64,000 nt of DNA from Agrobacterium salinitolerans (GCF_002008225.1 NZ_MRDH01000006.1:1-64000), one strand, 5' to 3'. Counted from the stretch's first letter, positions 17,607 to 27,150 are shown. The notes: generated by a model not told the origin, from the sequence alone. Numbers and translations are program-made.

Positions 17607-18755
17607 ATGCCAGCCGTCAAGTCACGACTTGTTCTTTATTTTCCCGGTTTCGATCCGCTCGATGCGGCCGCCCATCATCTGCGTTACCAGCGGGCGGCGG
17701 CGCTCGCCGGCAAAACCTGGGATGTGGATTACACGGTGGGGCCGCTGGAAAATGCGCCCGGGGGCGAGACTTTCACGGTGGAGGCCGCGGCGGGCGACTG
17801 GCGGACGCGCTCCGACATTTTCGTTTACGACCATAATGCGGTGATATCGCAATTGCGCGATGCGCCGGTCTGGCGGCAGATCTGGCTGGGCTTCAAGGCC
17901 GGGGCGGGCATTGTCAGTGAGGGCGGTGCGGCGCGTTATTTCCGCCATGCCTGGCGTTTTGGCCTGTTCTTCATCTTCCCGTTCCTGCTGATGCTTGTCG
18001 GTGGCGCGCTTGCGGCGACTATCGCCCTTTCGCCCTGGCTTTTCGCTTTACCGCTCTGGCTCTTTGCGATCAGCCTTCCCGCCGCCGCCCTGTTCTTCGT
18101 GAAGGCTTTCCTGCCGTTTGCGGAGCGGTTTCACACGCTGCATCTTTATGCAGACTGGCGATTCGCGCTTGCGGTCGGCCGTGATGAGCCGATTGCCCGC
18201 GACTGGATCGAGGAGAGGGCCGCACTTGTTCTGACGGCGCTGGAGCAGCCTTCGGATGAGGTTCTGGTGGTTTCCCATAGCATGGGCGCCAGCCTTGCGC
18301 TTGCCACGATCGGCCGCGTGCTGGAGCAGAAACCGGATGCGCTGGATGGCCGGACACTGTCTTTCGCGACGCTGGGCGGCGCGGCTTTGCAATGCGCGTT
18401 CCTGGCGAGCGCTGAACGGCTTCGTCAAAGCGTAGGCATAATAGCGCGTCACGCCGAGGTGACATGGTTCGACATCCAGTGTCTCACCGATCCGATCCAT
18501 CTTTATCGCTGCAATACGGTTACCCTGACCGGTCACGGCGATGCGCCGCAGCCGAAGATCGTGCCGATCCGCTTCAAGCATTCGCTTTCGCCGGAGCGCT
18601 ATAAGAAGAACAAGCGCAACTTCCTGCGCATGCACCGGCAATATGTTCTGGGGCCGGATCGCAGATCCGGTTACGATTTTACCCTGCTGACGGCAGGCCC
18701 TTTGCCGGCCGCCTCCTTCGCCGATCTGGATTCGCAGACGCCGCCTGTTCTGTAA
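17607..18755 (+). CDS. Membrane protein with alpha/beta-hydrolase-like features
   Basis: A 382-residue protein. The N-terminus 'SRLVLYFPGFDPLDAAAHHLRY' reads like the first strand and oxyanion loop of an alpha/beta hydrolase. Two adjacent hydrophobic segments (about residues 115-175) are inserted in the middle. 'DEVLVVSHSMGASLALATIG' (about 218-237) has the G/S-x-S-x-G nucleophile elbow. The C-terminal part ends in a basic segment with 'YKKNKRNFLRMHRQY'. No named family recognised; a lipid- or envelope-related esterase is a guess. Its terminator is shared with bolA. Confidence 0.7.
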   Translation: MPAVKSRLVLYFPGFDPLDAAAHHLRYQRAAALAGKTWDVDYTVGPLENAPGGETFTVEAAAGDWRTRSDIFVYDHNAVISQLRDAPVWRQIWLGFKAGAGIVSEGGAARYFRHAWRFGLFFIFPFLLMLVGGALAATIALSPWLFALPLWLFAISLPAAALFFVKAFLPFAERFHTLHLYADWRFALAVGRDEPIARDWIEERAALVLTALEQPSDEVLVVSHSMGASLALATIGRVLEQKPDALDGRTLSFATLGGAALQCAFLASAERLRQSVGIIARHAEVTWFDIQCLTDPIHLYRCNTVTLTGHGDAPQPKIVPIRFKHSLSPERYKKNKRNFLRMHRQYVLGPDRRSGYDFTLLTAGPLPAASFADLDSQTPPVL

Positions 18756-18785
18756 GCGGCATCCGATCCTTATATCGGACATGAA

Positions 18786-18822
18786 AAAGGCCCGCGTGAG
18801 AGTCTCAAGCGGGCCTTTGATT
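18786..18822. terminator. Bidirectional terminator between converging genes
   Basis: AAAGGCCCGC...GCGGGCCTTT with inner GTGAG/CTCAA pairing. It has a five-T run on the minus strand (bolA side) and a weaker T-rich flank on the plus strand. Confidence 0.8.
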
Positions 18823-18897
18823 TATTCAGCAGATTTCACGCCCAGCCGCAGATGGGACAGAGACGGATTGTTACCGGAGCCGCTTTCACGGGCGCAA

Positions 18898-19131
18898 TCA
18901 TTCGGGAGCGGAGGTCTGCAGGGCAAGGGCATGCAGAACGCCGCCCATATTGCCCTTCAGTGCGTCATAGACCATCTGGTGCTGCTGCACGCGGGTCTTG
19001 CCCTTGAACGCATCTGCAACGACTTCTGCCGCGTAATGGTCGCCGTCACCGGCCAGATCGCGGATCGTGACCTTTGCCCCGGGAATTCCCGCCTTAATCA
19101 TGTCTTCAATGTCGCCGGGTTTCATGGGCAT
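18898..19131 (-). CDS. bolA: BolA-family protein
   Basis: A 77-residue protein of the short BolA (IbaG/YrbA-like) class. 'MPMKPGDIEDMIKAGIPGAKVTIRDLAGDGDHYAAEVVADAF' is followed by the invariant His region 'TRVQQHQMVYDALKG'. BolA proteins bind Grx4-type glutaredoxins via a shared [2Fe-2S] cluster; in rhizobia this is connected to iron signalling. AAGGAG lies 8 bases before the ATG at 19131. It follows purL by 16 bases, so it is probably cotranscribed with purL. Confidence 0.95.
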   Translation of the reverse strand: MPMKPGDIEDMIKAGIPGAKVTIRDLAGDGDHYAAEVVADAFKGKTRVQQHQMVYDALKGNMGGVLHALALQTSAPE

Positions 19132-19147
19132 GGTGTTTCTCCTTAAT

Positions 19148-21382
19148 TCATTCTGCGGCGAGCAAAGTTTCGCCATCCATGAATTGAGGGAACCACGATT
19201 CATAGGCCAAGTGCAATTCTTTAATCTCGACTGCCCGCGCCGTGCCCAGCTTTACGCTCGCACCGCCGGTAACACCGATGACCGGGCAGGAAACGCCCGC
19301 TGCCTTCGCCGCTGTCTGCACCTCGTCGAGATCGGCCTTTTTGACCGTCATGACGTAGCGGCCCTGATCTTCACCATAGAAGGTGAGAACCGGATTGTGA
19401 CCTTCGACCGCGTCGATGGTCGCGCCGATGCCCGACGAGATCGCCATTTCGGCAACCGCAAGCGCGAGACCGCCCGAGGAGCAATCGTGAACGGCGGTGG
19501 CAAGACCATCGGTGATCAGGCTGCGAACGAAATCGCCGTTCCTCTTTTCGGCGGCCAGATCGACATGCGGCGCAGGGCCATCGATGCGGCCGTGGACGTC
19601 ACGCATGTAAACCGACTGGGCGATGTGGGTGCCGAGGCCGGCAGGAGCGCCGACAAGCAGCACCACTTCGTCAGCGGCGGCGAAACGGATGCGCGCCATG
19701 CGGCCCCAATCCTTCAGGAGGCCAACGCCGCCGATGGTGGGGGTGGGCAGGATCGCCTGACCGTTGGTTTCGTTATAGAGCGAGACGTTGCCGGAAACGA
19801 TCGGAAATTCCAGTACCCGGCAGGCTTCGCCGATGCCCTTGATGGCATGAACCAACTGGCTCATGATCTCGGGCTTTTCCGGGTTGCCGAAGTTCAGGTT
19901 GTCGGTGGCCGCGAGCGGCAGAGCGCCGGTTGCGGTGATGTTGCGCCAGCATTCGGCAACGGCCTGCTTGCCGCCTTCGAAGGGATCGGCCTCGACATAA
20001 CGCGGTGTGACGTCGGAGGAGAAGGCGAGCGCCTTCTTATCATGGCCTTCGACGCGAACCACGCCGGCGTCGCCGCCGGGAAGCTGCAGGGAATTGCCCT
20101 GGATCAGCGTGTCATACTGTTCGTAGACCCAGCGGCGCGATGAGCTGTTGGCCGAACCGACCAGCGATACCAGCGCATCGGCGATATCGGCGGCGGGGAC
20201 GTCGTTTTCCGAAAGCGGTGCGGGAACCTTGGCGGGCGTCCACGGGCGGTCATATTCCGGGGCCTGATCGCCCAGTTCCTTGATCGGCAGGTTGGCGACT
20301 TCCTCGCCATTGTGCAGCACGCGGAAACGCAGATCGTCGGTGGTCTTGCCAACGATGGCGAAATCCAGCCCCCATTTGACGAAGATCGCCTTGGCGACTT
20401 CTTCCTTGGAAGGTTCGAGAACCATGAGCATGCGCTCCTGGCTTTCCGAGAGCATCATTTCGTAAGCCGTCATGCGCTCTTCGCGCACCGGTACGGCGTT
20501 CAAGTCAAGCTCGATGCCGAGATCGCCCTTGGCGCCCATCTCGACGGCCGAGCAGGTGAGGCCGGCGGCGCCCATGTCCTGAATGGCGATGACCGCACCT
20601 GTTTTCATCAGCTCAAGGCAGGCTTCCAGCAGGCACTTTTCGGTGAAGGGATCGCCGACCTGAACGGTCGGGCGCTTTTCTTCGATGGATTCGTCGAATT
20701 CGGCGGACGCCATGGTCGCACCGCCGACGCCGTCGCGGCCGGTTTTTGCACCAAGATAAACGACCGGCAGGCCGACGCCCTTGGCTTCCGAGAGGAAGAT
20801 CGCATCGGACTTGGCAAGACCGGCGGCAAAGGCGTTGACGAGGATATTGCCGTTATAACGCGGGTCGAATTCCACTTCGCCGCCAACCGTCGGCACGCCG
20901 AAGGAATTACCGTAACCGCCGACACCGGCGACGACGCCGGCCACGAGGTGGCGGGTCTTCGGATGATCCGGCGCGCCGAAACGCAGGGCGTTCATGGCGG
21001 CAATCGGGCGCGCTCCCATGGTGAAGACGTCACGCAGGATACCGCCGACGCCGGTCGCCGCACCCTGATAGGGCTCGATATAGGACGGATGGTTGTGGCT
21101 TTCCATCTTGAAGACGACGCAGTCGCCATCGTCGATATCCACCACGCCGGCATTTTCACCCGGACCCTGAATGACGCGCGGTCCCTTGGTCGGCAGGGTC
21201 TTCAGCCACTTCTTGGAGGACTTGTAGGAGCAGTGCTCGTTCCACATGGCCGAGAAGATGCCAAGCTCGGTAAAGCTAGGCTCCCGTCCGATCAGGTCGA
21301 GGATACGCTGGTATTCGTCGGGCTTCAGCCCGTGGGATGCAACGAGTTCCGGGGTGATCTTGATGGAGTTTGAAATCGACAT
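19148..21382 (-). CDS. purL: Phosphoribosylformylglycinamidine synthase subunit II
   Basis: A 744-residue small-type PurL catalysing ATP-dependent conversion of FGAR to FGAM in step 4 of purine biosynthesis. Length and content match the small PurL that needs separate PurQ (glutaminase) and PurS, both present in this window. Landmarks: '[14 protein letters not shown]', '[23 protein letters not shown]' (nucleotide-binding), '[12 protein letters not shown]' and '[16 protein letters not shown]'. The ATG at 21382 gives [14 protein letters not shown], as usual for rhizobial PurL; another ATG lies 9 bases upstream. Confidence 0.98.
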   Translation of the reverse strand: MSISNSIKITPELVASHGLKPDEYQRILDLIGREPSFTELGIFSAMWNEHCSYKSSKKWLKTLPTKGPRVIQGPGENAGVVDIDDGDCVVFKMESHNHPSYIEPYQGAATGVGGILRDVFTMGARPIAAMNALRFGAPDHPKTRHLVAGVVAGVGGYGNSFGVPTVGGEVEFDPRYNGNILVNAFAAGLAKSDAIFLSEAKGVGLPVVYLGAKTGRDGVGGATMASAEFDESIEEKRPTVQVGDPFTEKCLLEACLELMKTGAVIAIQDMGAAGLTCSAVEMGAKGDLGIELDLNAVPVREERMTAYEMMLSESQERMLMVLEPSKEEVAKAIFVKWGLDFAIVGKTTDDLRFRVLHNGEEVANLPIKELGDQAPEYDRPWTPAKVPAPLSENDVPAADIADALVSLVGSANSSSRRWVYEQYDTLIQGNSLQLPGGDAGVVRVEGHDKKALAFSSDVTPRYVEADPFEGGKQAVAECWRNITATGALPLAATDNLNFGNPEKPEIMSQLVHAIKGIGEACRVLEFPIVSGNVSLYNETNGQAILPTPTIGGVGLLKDWGRMARIRFAAADEVVLLVGAPAGLGTHIAQSVYMRDVHGRIDGPAPHVDLAAEKRNGDFVRSLITDGLATAVHDCSSGGLALAVAEMAISSGIGATIDAVEGHNPVLTFYGEDQGRYVMTVKKADLDEVQTAAKAAGVSCPVIGVTGGASVKLGTARAVEIKELHLAYESWFPQFMDGETLLAAE

Positions 21383-21496
21383 AGGTCTCACGCGGTTCGA
21401 GCCGAGGAAAGTTTCCGGTTCTTTAGCGCAAGAGGCTCAAAGGTGCGACAGGAAAATGCGCTGTTTTACCCGCAAAACGCCGCTTTGTTGGCTTCT

Positions 21497-22087
21497 TCAG
21501 AACTTGTATCCGACCATCAGGCCGACGCGGGTGAGCCCGTCATTGGGGCCGTCGCATAGATTGGCGTGGGAGGCGTGTTCGATCTGGGTCGAAATATTCC
21601 AGCTGTTGTCGAAGCGATATCCGATGGCGGCATATTCATGGAAAAGCAGGTGGCAACCGAATTCCGCTCCCGTTTCGCCCGGGCCGTTTCTCAGTTTGCC
21701 ATCGTGCCACAGGCCGCCAAAGCCGAGGTCGACGAAAATTTTCGGATTGAGGTCGAAGGTCCAGTTGACGCCGCCATAAACGGTGTTCGCTTCACCCTCT
21801 GTGCTGATTTCCGCGCCCAGATGCAGGCGGGGCCGGGCAAGCTTTTCACCAAGTGTGACGGCCGAGGCGCCGGCGAAGGGATCAAAATAGGCGGTGAAGG
21901 CCGGGAATACGCCATCTTCGCCGCCGCCATCACGATTTGAGAGTGAAGTGGTAATCCCAAACCGCAATTCATCAAAGACAGCGCCGTCCGCGGCGGCGGC
22001 CGGCACTAGGCTGAGGAGGAGGTATGCTGCAAACATCGTCGCCAGCAAGAAGAACACCCTGGCATTTTTCAATCCGACTGCTGCCAT
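21497..22087 (-). CDS. PagL-like lipid A deacylase (acyloxyacyl hydrolase)
   Basis: A 196-residue outer-membrane protein. It has an N-terminal signal peptide (hydrophobic residues 10-32 ending AAAADG), then beta-strand-rich sequence with alternating residues and the C-terminal aromatic 'GYKF' of a beta-barrel. 'STQIEHASHANLCDGPNDGLTRVGLMVGYKF' carries the His-x-Ser pair (HAS) and the N-x-G arrangement of the PagL active site. PagL removes the 3-O acyl chain from lipid A. The acidic residue of the triad cannot be placed by eye. Start at ATG 22087. Confidence 0.8.
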   Translation of the reverse strand: MAAVGLKNARVFFLLATMFAAYLLLSLVPAAAADGAVFDELRFGITTSLSNRDGGGEDGVFPAFTAYFDPFAGASAVTLGEKLARPRLHLGAEISTEGEANTVYGGVNWTFDLNPKIFVDLGFGGLWHDGKLRNGPGETGAEFGCHLLFHEYAAIGYRFDNSWNISTQIEHASHANLCDGPNDGLTRVGLMVGYKF

Positions 22088-22199
22088 CGAATCATTCCTC
22101 GCTGTGAATTTTGCAAAGGATGGCAGGTTTGGCGGTGCGGTAAATGATCAGTTACTGAATTAGGCAGGGTGTTGCAGGAAAGACTCTGTGCGCCGGTGT

Positions 22200-23618
22200 T
22201 TACGCCACGCTTTCATAGCCGGCGGAGCCGTTATCCAGCAGATGGCGGAGGATGCCGAAGGCATGGGTCAGCTCCTTGCGGGTGGAAGGCCCGGAAAAAC
22301 TGATGCGAACGCGGTGGAAAACCTTGTCCGTCCGCCCGGCCTTGAATTCGTCCTCGTCATCGATCAGCACCCCTTCCTTCATCGCCGCATTGCGGAAGGT
22401 GCCGGAAAGCCAGGGTTCGGGCAGCCTCAGCCACAGGAAGGCGATATCGGGCAGGGAGTTGAAATCCAGCCCGGTAAATACCTGTCTGGCGATTGCCTCG
22501 CGTTGATTGATCTCGGTTATACAATCTTTGCGGATATCGTCTGCGTCGCCGCTATTGACGAGGCGTGCATTCAGTTCGGCCAGCATGAAGGGCAGGCCGC
22601 CGGTCAGCATCGAGTGGGAAATGCGGATGCGTGAGGAATATTGTGCGGGACAGGCGACCCAGCCGCCGCGCACGCCGGCGGCGACGGATTTCGACAGGCC
22701 GCCAACCACAAAGGTGATATCGGGTGCGAACTCGGCGATCAGCGGGATCGCCTCGCGCGTCATCGCGCCATAAAGATTGTCCTCGACGATCCAGACACCA
22801 TATCGGCGGGCGATGTCCGCAATCGCGCGGCGGCGGTCTTCCGGAAGGGTGGCGCAGGTCGGGTTCTGGCCGGCCGACATCAGAAAGATCATCTTGGGAT
22901 GCTGCTGGGCGCAGACCCGCTCAAAATCCTCGGGAATGATGCCGTTTTCATCCGCATCGACCAACGTTACCCGTCGTCCTGCAAGGGCGGCGCTACGGCT
23001 GATATGGGAATAGGTGACCTGTTCGAAGACGATACGGTCGCCCGGCGCGGTCATCGCCGTCACCACACTCATCACCGCCGCATGGGCGCCGAGCGTCGAG
23101 ACGATATTTTCCGGCTGCGGCGACCAGCCATTCTGTGAAAGCCAGCGAGCCCCCGCTTTACACCAGTTATCCGGGAAGGTCCGGGCATAATTGGTGATGT
23201 CATAGCCATGCTCGCGCGTCAGCGCCTCTATATGACGAGCGATCACCACGCTCTGGCCGACATCCGGGGCAGCTGTGGTGTTCAGGCGATATTCGCCGGT
23301 GGCCTCAATGGCATGCCGGGTGCCGCCGAAGGCTGGGGCAGCCTGTTCCATTGGCGAGGAGGGTGCCGGCATCTTCCGCTCATTGACATAAGTGCCGCGG
23401 CCGACTTCGCCGCTGACGAGGCCTCGCTCGTGGATGAGCGCATAGGCGCGGCTGATTGTGCCGATTGTCACGCCGAGATCGTAAGCAAGATTGCGCTGCG
23501 GTGGCAATTTCGAGCCAGCCTGCAAGGTGCCATCGGAAATCGCGCCTTCGATACTGTCGGCGAGGCGCAGGTAAATCGGGCCGTCGCCCTCGGTAATGTC
23601 GGGAAGCCAATTTGTCAT
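22200..23618 (-). CDS. MocR-type transcriptional regulator (GntR wHTH plus aminotransferase-like domain)
   Basis: A 472-residue fusion. The N-terminal GntR winged helix (about 15-80) contains 'GTLQAGSKLPPQRNLAYDLGVTIGTISRAYALI'. The C-terminal fold-type I aminotransferase-like domain (about 110-460) has 'VEDNLYGAM' (the Asp that contacts PLP N1) and 'VGGLSKSVAAGVRGGW' with the PLP-binding Lys. MocR regulators sense PLP or amino-donor ligands and often control a divergent neighbour, here the DUF1127 gene. Direct repeats are in the intergenic region. Effector unknown. Confidence 0.92.
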   Translation of the reverse strand: MTNWLPDITEGDGPIYLRLADSIEGAISDGTLQAGSKLPPQRNLAYDLGVTIGTISRAYALIHERGLVSGEVGRGTYVNERKMPAPSSPMEQAAPAFGGTRHAIEATGEYRLNTTAAPDVGQSVVIARHIEALTREHGYDITNYARTFPDNWCKAGARWLSQNGWSPQPENIVSTLGAHAAVMSVVTAMTAPGDRIVFEQVTYSHISRSAALAGRRVTLVDADENGIIPEDFERVCAQQHPKMIFLMSAGQNPTCATLPEDRRRAIADIARRYGVWIVEDNLYGAMTREAIPLIAEFAPDITFVVGGLSKSVAAGVRGGWVACPAQYSSRIRISHSMLTGGLPFMLAELNARLVNSGDADDIRKDCITEINQREAIARQVFTGLDFNSLPDIAFLWLRLPEPWLSGTFRNAAMKEGVLIDDEDEFKAGRTDKVFHRVRISFSGPSTRKELTHAFGILRHLLDNGSAGYESVA

Positions 23619-23633
23619 GGTGACAATTTATGC

Positions 23634-23661
23634 ATTGTATCTGTCGCCAAGTCAATTGTAT
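23634..23661. promoter_or_regulatory. ATTGTAT direct repeats between the MocR and DUF1127 genes
   Basis: ATTGTAT at 23634-23640 and 23655-23661, start-to-start 21 bases (two helical turns), with related ATTGTC and GACAAT copies beside them. MocR proteins (GabR, PdxR) bind direct repeats of this spacing class; assignment as the operator is inference. Confidence 0.45.
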
Positions 23662-23711
23662 TTATTGTCTGCATTGAATGACCTTAAACGCACGGAGACA
23701 ATAGGTGCAAT

Positions 23712-24017
23712 ATGCGCAAGATGAATCAATACCTTTCGACAGCGGATACACTCTATCCTGATGGCTACGAACGGGAACGCGTGTTCCGCGATGCCGGCGA
23801 CATGGTCGCACCGGCGCCCTTTCCGGCCAAGATCGCCCGCACGCTTATTGGTCGTCTGATTGCGGGCATGGCCCGTTGGCAGCAGAAACGACGGGGACGG
23901 CTCGCCTTGCGCGAACTGTCGGACGATCTGCTGGAGGATATTGGCGTTACGCGTGATGAAGCCTTGAAGGAAGCAGCGAAATCCCGACTCCTTTCCTGGC
24001 CGCCGCGGCCGCTTTGA
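23712..24017 (+). CDS. DUF1127 domain protein
   Basis: A 101-residue protein. The C-terminal DUF1127 motif is 'RRGRLALRELSDDLLEDIGVTRDEALKEAAK', preceded by a hydrophobic/basic segment 'LIGRLIAGMARWQQK'. Divergent from the MocR regulator with a 93-base shared promoter region, so it is the natural candidate target of that regulator. A strong terminator follows, giving a single-gene transcript. The molecular role is unknown; family members are small and often stress-regulated. Confidence 0.88.
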   Translation: MRKMNQYLSTADTLYPDGYERERVFRDAGDMVAPAPFPAKIARTLIGRLIAGMARWQQKRRGRLALRELSDDLLEDIGVTRDEALKEAAKSRLLSWPPRPL

Positions 24018-24070
24018 TTTTGTCGGAGAGCGGCGCCTTCTTTCCCCGGCGCCAAGCAGCCATTCGGCAG

Positions 24071-24110
24071 CCCGCCACGCCAATCCCAACCGGCGTTGGC
24101 GGGTTTTTTT
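24071..24110 (+). terminator. Terminator of the DUF1127 gene
   Basis: CCCGCCA-CGCC...GGCG-TTGGCGGG hairpin followed by seven T residues, about 55 bases after the stop. Confidence 0.85.
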
Positions 24111-24146
24111 AGTGGATTGCCGAGGGCCCGTTTTCGCGCTTGTCGA

Positions 24147-24551
24147 TCAGCAGCCCTTGCCGCCGTTCGCCCAGCGTTTGACGTCGGTTGCGATGCGGCC
24201 GGACATGGGTTCGTTCATGACAGGGCCGAATGCATCGAGCTTTGCCGGGTTACCTTCGGCCTGAACCACCAGCATGGGGCGCGATTCCGGGCTGTTGCGC
24301 GGCACGAGCAGGATGCGCGGACGGCCGGAGAAGGAGTTGAGTTCCGGCGCCAGACGATAGGCCTTGAAGGCAGCGTCGCCCGATTTGAACCAGCAGACAT
24401 TCGCGCCAAGCGCAATGCGTTCCATGGTTGGCAGGGCCGCGCGGGAGATGGAGGAGGAAGGTTGCGGTTTCGGCTGGCAGGCGGCAAGCGCCACTGCCGC
24501 AAGGATCAATCCGGCGGCTTTGCAGGCATCGTGTCGAAAAAGACGGGGCAT
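24147..24551 (-). CDS. Small lipoprotein of unknown function
   Basis: A 134-residue protein with a lipoprotein signal: hydrophobic 'AGLILAAVALAAC' gives a lipobox LAAC with the acylated Cys near residue 25, followed by a Pro/Ser-rich linker. The mature part contains two further cysteines ('ANVCWFKSGD' and the C-terminal 'GGKGC') that may form a disulfide. The ATG at 24551 is chosen so that the signal peptide starts with MPRLFRHDACK. It lies downstream of the purQ terminator on the same strand. No family recognised. Confidence 0.75.
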   Translation of the reverse strand: MPRLFRHDACKAAGLILAAVALAACQPKPQPSSSISRAALPTMERIALGANVCWFKSGDAAFKAYRLAPELNSFSGRPRILLVPRNSPESRPMLVVQAEGNPAKLDAFGPVMNEPMSGRIATDVKRWANGGKGC

Positions 24552-24597
24552 CAGGTCATCCAGAAGAGAAGCCGAAACATAGCCGGAAACCGGCATC

Positions 24598-24624
24598 AAA
24601 AAAGGCGGGCTTGAAACCCGCCTT
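24598..24624 (-). terminator. purQ terminator
   Basis: AAGGCGGG-cttgaaa-CCCGCCTT with a six-A run on the left (T run on the minus strand), just after the purQ stop. It marks the end of the purC-purS-purQ transcript. Confidence 0.85.
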
Positions 24625-24630
24625 GGTCTA

Positions 24631-25302
24631 TCAGGCTGCGATGACGCCCAGCGCCGAAGCGAAGAGGCCGCGGCCGTCATTACCGCCATGGGCGGCCTCG
24701 ATCAGGTTTTCTGGATGCGGCATCATGCCGAGGACATTGCCCTTGGTATTGATGACGCCGGCAATGTCGTTCAGCGAACCGTTGGGGTTGGTGCCCTCGG
24801 CATAACGGAACACGACCTGACCATTGCCTTCTACGGACTTCAGCTCATCCGCATCAAGGAAGTAGTTGCCATCGTGATGGGCGACTGGGCAGCGCAGGAT
24901 CTGGCCCTTGTCGTAGGCGCGGGTGAAGTCCGTGTCGCTATTGGCGACTTCGAGCTTCACTTCACGGCAGACGAATTTCAGCGAGGCGTTGCGCATCAAA
25001 GCACCCGGCAGCATGCCCGCCTCGACCAGAATCTGGAAGCCGTTGCAGACGCCGAGAACCTTCACGCCCTTTTCCGCTTTTTCGCGAATGGCCTGCATGA
25101 CCGGCATGCGGGCGGCAATCGCGCCGCAGCGCAGATAGTCACCATAGGAGAAGCCGCCCGGAATGACGATCAGGTCGACATCGGGAATATCCGTTTCCGT
25201 CTGCCAGATGGTGACGGGCGCCTGACCGGAGATTTTCGTCAGAGCCGCGATCATGTCGCGGTCGCGATTGAGGCCGGGAAGTTGGACGACAGCGGATTTC
25301 AT
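24631..25302 (-). CDS. purQ: Phosphoribosylformylglycinamidine synthase subunit I (glutaminase)
   Basis: A 223-residue class I glutamine amidotransferase that supplies ammonia to PurL. The nucleophile elbow is '[11 protein letters not shown]' (Cys near 86); the His and Glu of the triad lie in '[10 protein letters not shown]' near the C-terminus. '[17 protein letters not shown]' is the oxyanion region. It begins 19 bases after the purS stop, and PurS-PurQ-PurL form one complex. Full length. Confidence 0.98.
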   Translation of the reverse strand: MKSAVVQLPGLNRDRDMIAALTKISGQAPVTIWQTETDIPDVDLIVIPGGFSYGDYLRCGAIAARMPVMQAIREKAEKGVKVLGVCNGFQILVEAGMLPGALMRNASLKFVCREVKLEVANSDTDFTRAYDKGQILRCPVAHHDGNYFLDADELKSVEGNGQVVFRYAEGTNPNGSLNDIAGVINTKGNVLGMMPHPENLIEAAHGGNDGRGLFASALGVIAA

Positions 25303-25321
25303 GGACGGCGGCTCCTAGAGC

Positions 25322-25564
25322 TTAGAGAATGGCGATGGCGTAGTTTTCGATGACCGTATTGGCCAGAAGCTTTTCGCACATTGCCTTCAGGTCGGTTTCG
25401 GCCTTGGCCTTATCGGCGCCTTCCAGCTCCAGATCGAAGACCTTGCCCTGACGTACATGGCCGACGCCACCGAAACCGAGGCTGCCGAGCGCGCCTTCGA
25501 TTGCCTTGCCCTGCGGATCGAGAACGCCGTTCTTCAGCGTAACAGTCACCCGTGCCTTGATCAC
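25322..25564 (-). CDS. purS: Phosphoribosylformylglycinamidine synthase subunit PurS
   Basis: An 80-residue structural subunit that bridges PurL and PurQ. The sequence 'VTVTLKNGVLDPQGKAIEGALGSLGFGGVGHVRQGKVFDLEL' is the family hallmark. It starts with GTG, with AGGAG 8 bases upstream. Located between purC and purQ in the order usual for Rhizobiales. Confidence 0.97.
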   Translation of the reverse strand: MIKARVTVTLKNGVLDPQGKAIEGALGSLGFGGVGHVRQGKVFDLELEGADKAKAETDLKAMCEKLLANTVIENYAIAIL

Positions 25565-25618
25565 CTGATCTTCTCCTGATTTACCCTACGAGGCCAATAT
25601 AACTTTACGAGGCCGATA

Positions 25619-26383
25619 CTACTTTACCAGAACGGGGCCGGTGCCGCGGATCGGTTCGTTTTCATTGATGATGCCGAGACGGCGCGCGACCTCGGAATAG
25701 GCTTCCACAAGCCCGCCCATATCGCGGCGGAACAGGTCCTTGTCCATCTTTTTCTGGGTCTCGATGTCCCACAGGCGGCAGCTGTCCGGCGAAATCTCGT
25801 CGGCGAGGATGATGCGCATCATGTCGCCTTCAAACAGCCGACCGCATTCGATCTTGAAATCGACGAGCTGGATGCCGACGCCGAGGAAGAGACCGGAGAG
25901 GAAGTCGTTGACGCGGATGGCGAGCGCCATGATATCGTCGAGCTCGGCAGGGTTGGCCCATCCGAAAGCCGTGATGTGCTCTTCGGAGACCATCGGGTCT
26001 TCAAGCTCATCCGACTTGTAATAGAATTCGATGATGGAGCGCGGCAGAACCACGCCTTCCTCAATGCCGAGGCGCTTCGACAGCGAGCCGGCGGCGACAT
26101 TGCGCACGACGACTTCGAGCGGGATCATCTCCACTTCCTTGATCAGCTGCTCGCGCATGTTGAGGCGGCGGATGAAGTGCGTGGGAATGCCGATCTTGTT
26201 CAGATGCGTGAAGACGTATTCGCAGATACGGTTATTCAGCACGCCCTTGCCGTCGATGACTTCATGCTTCTTCTTGTTGAAGGCGGTCGCATCGTCCTTG
26301 AAGAACTGGATAAGCGTGCCTGGCTCCGGACCCTCGTAGAGGATCTTGGCCTTGCCTTCGTAAATACGGCGGCGACGGTTCAT
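25619..26383 (-). CDS. purC: SAICAR synthetase
   Basis: A 254-residue enzyme of purine biosynthesis (CAIR plus aspartate to SAICAR). '[34 protein letters not shown]' is the N-terminal ATP-site signature; '[12 protein letters not shown]' and '[14 protein letters not shown]' are the SAICAR synthetase signatures. The ATG at 26383 is chosen because the family always begins close to '[10 protein letters not shown]'; the longer frame to 26449 lacks support. Upstream of purS by 54 bases. Confidence 0.98.
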   Translation of the reverse strand: MNRRRRIYEGKAKILYEGPEPGTLIQFFKDDATAFNKKKHEVIDGKGVLNNRICEYVFTHLNKIGIPTHFIRRLNMREQLIKEVEMIPLEVVVRNVAAGSLSKRLGIEEGVVLPRSIIEFYYKSDELEDPMVSEEHITAFGWANPAELDDIMALAIRVNDFLSGLFLGVGIQLVDFKIECGRLFEGDMMRIILADEISPDSCRLWDIETQKKMDKDLFRRDMGGLVEAYSEVARRLGIINENEPIRGTGPVLVK

Positions 26384-26586
26384 AATTGCAGGTCTCTTGG
26401 TTGACGCCGATTCTGGTGGCGTTGCGTTTGGTCTTTGAAGCGGTCCCATAAAGGAAAAGCGTGCATTCTACAATGCGGCTCGCATATTTCCCTTCAATTC
26501 TTGTGACAGGCCGGGAAACGGCTTTGCCTGAAAAATCGGCTTGCGGAGCCGATAGAGAAGGCGGCGGCCTGCATGGCTGCCACCAA

Positions 26587-27150
26587 TCAGCGCTCGACTG
26601 CCTTCAGCCGGCTCAGGAACTGCGCGAAGACCATGCCGCCTTCCGGCCACGGACCATGGCCGGACTCCGCGTTGATGTGGCCGGACATGCCGGCGTCGAT
26701 CAAAAGCGAGCCCCAGGCGGCGGCGATGTCATCGGCATGTTCATAGGAGCCGAAAGGGTCGTTGCGGCTGGCGATGGTGATCGCCGGGAAAGGCAGCGGG
26801 TCGCGCGGGTAAGGCCCGAAGGTCATCAGGTGTTTTGGCCGGATATCGGGATTGGCGACATCGGGCGGCGCGACAAACAGCGCGCCGGACACCTTCTTGC
26901 CGATTTCCGGCAAGGCGTGGATCACGGTCGGTACGCCGAGCGAATGGGCGACGAGCACAATGGGCTTGGTGGAAGCGTTGACCTCTTCCACCAGCCGGGC
27001 GACCCAGTCTTCCTTCACGGGTTTGGACCATTCCGCCTGCTCGACACGGCGGGCGGTGGAAAGCTTGCGCTCCCAGCGGCTCTGCCAGTGGTCGGGGCCG
27101 GAATTGGTATAACCGGGGACGATCAGGATATCTGCTTCTGAAACTTTCAT
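26587..27150 (-). CDS. RBBP9/YdeN-family alpha/beta hydrolase
   Basis: A 187-residue serine-hydrolase-fold protein. 'ILIVPGYTNSGPDHWQSRWE' is the N-terminal motif of the RBBP9 (YdeN) family. The nucleophile elbow is 'VLVAHSLGVPTV' (Ser near 76), the acid is probably in 'ASRNDPFGSYE', and the His in 'AESGHGPWPEG'. The physiological substrate of this family is unknown. It lies between purB and purC on the same strand, 68 bases after the purB stop; a link to purine synthesis is not implied. Confidence 0.9.
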   Translation of the reverse strand: MKVSEADILIVPGYTNSGPDHWQSRWERKLSTARRVEQAEWSKPVKEDWVARLVEEVNASTKPIVLVAHSLGVPTVIHALPEIGKKVSGALFVAPPDVANPDIRPKHLMTFGPYPRDPLPFPAITIASRNDPFGSYEHADDIAAAWGSLLIDAGMSGHINAESGHGPWPEGGMVFAQFLSRLKAVER

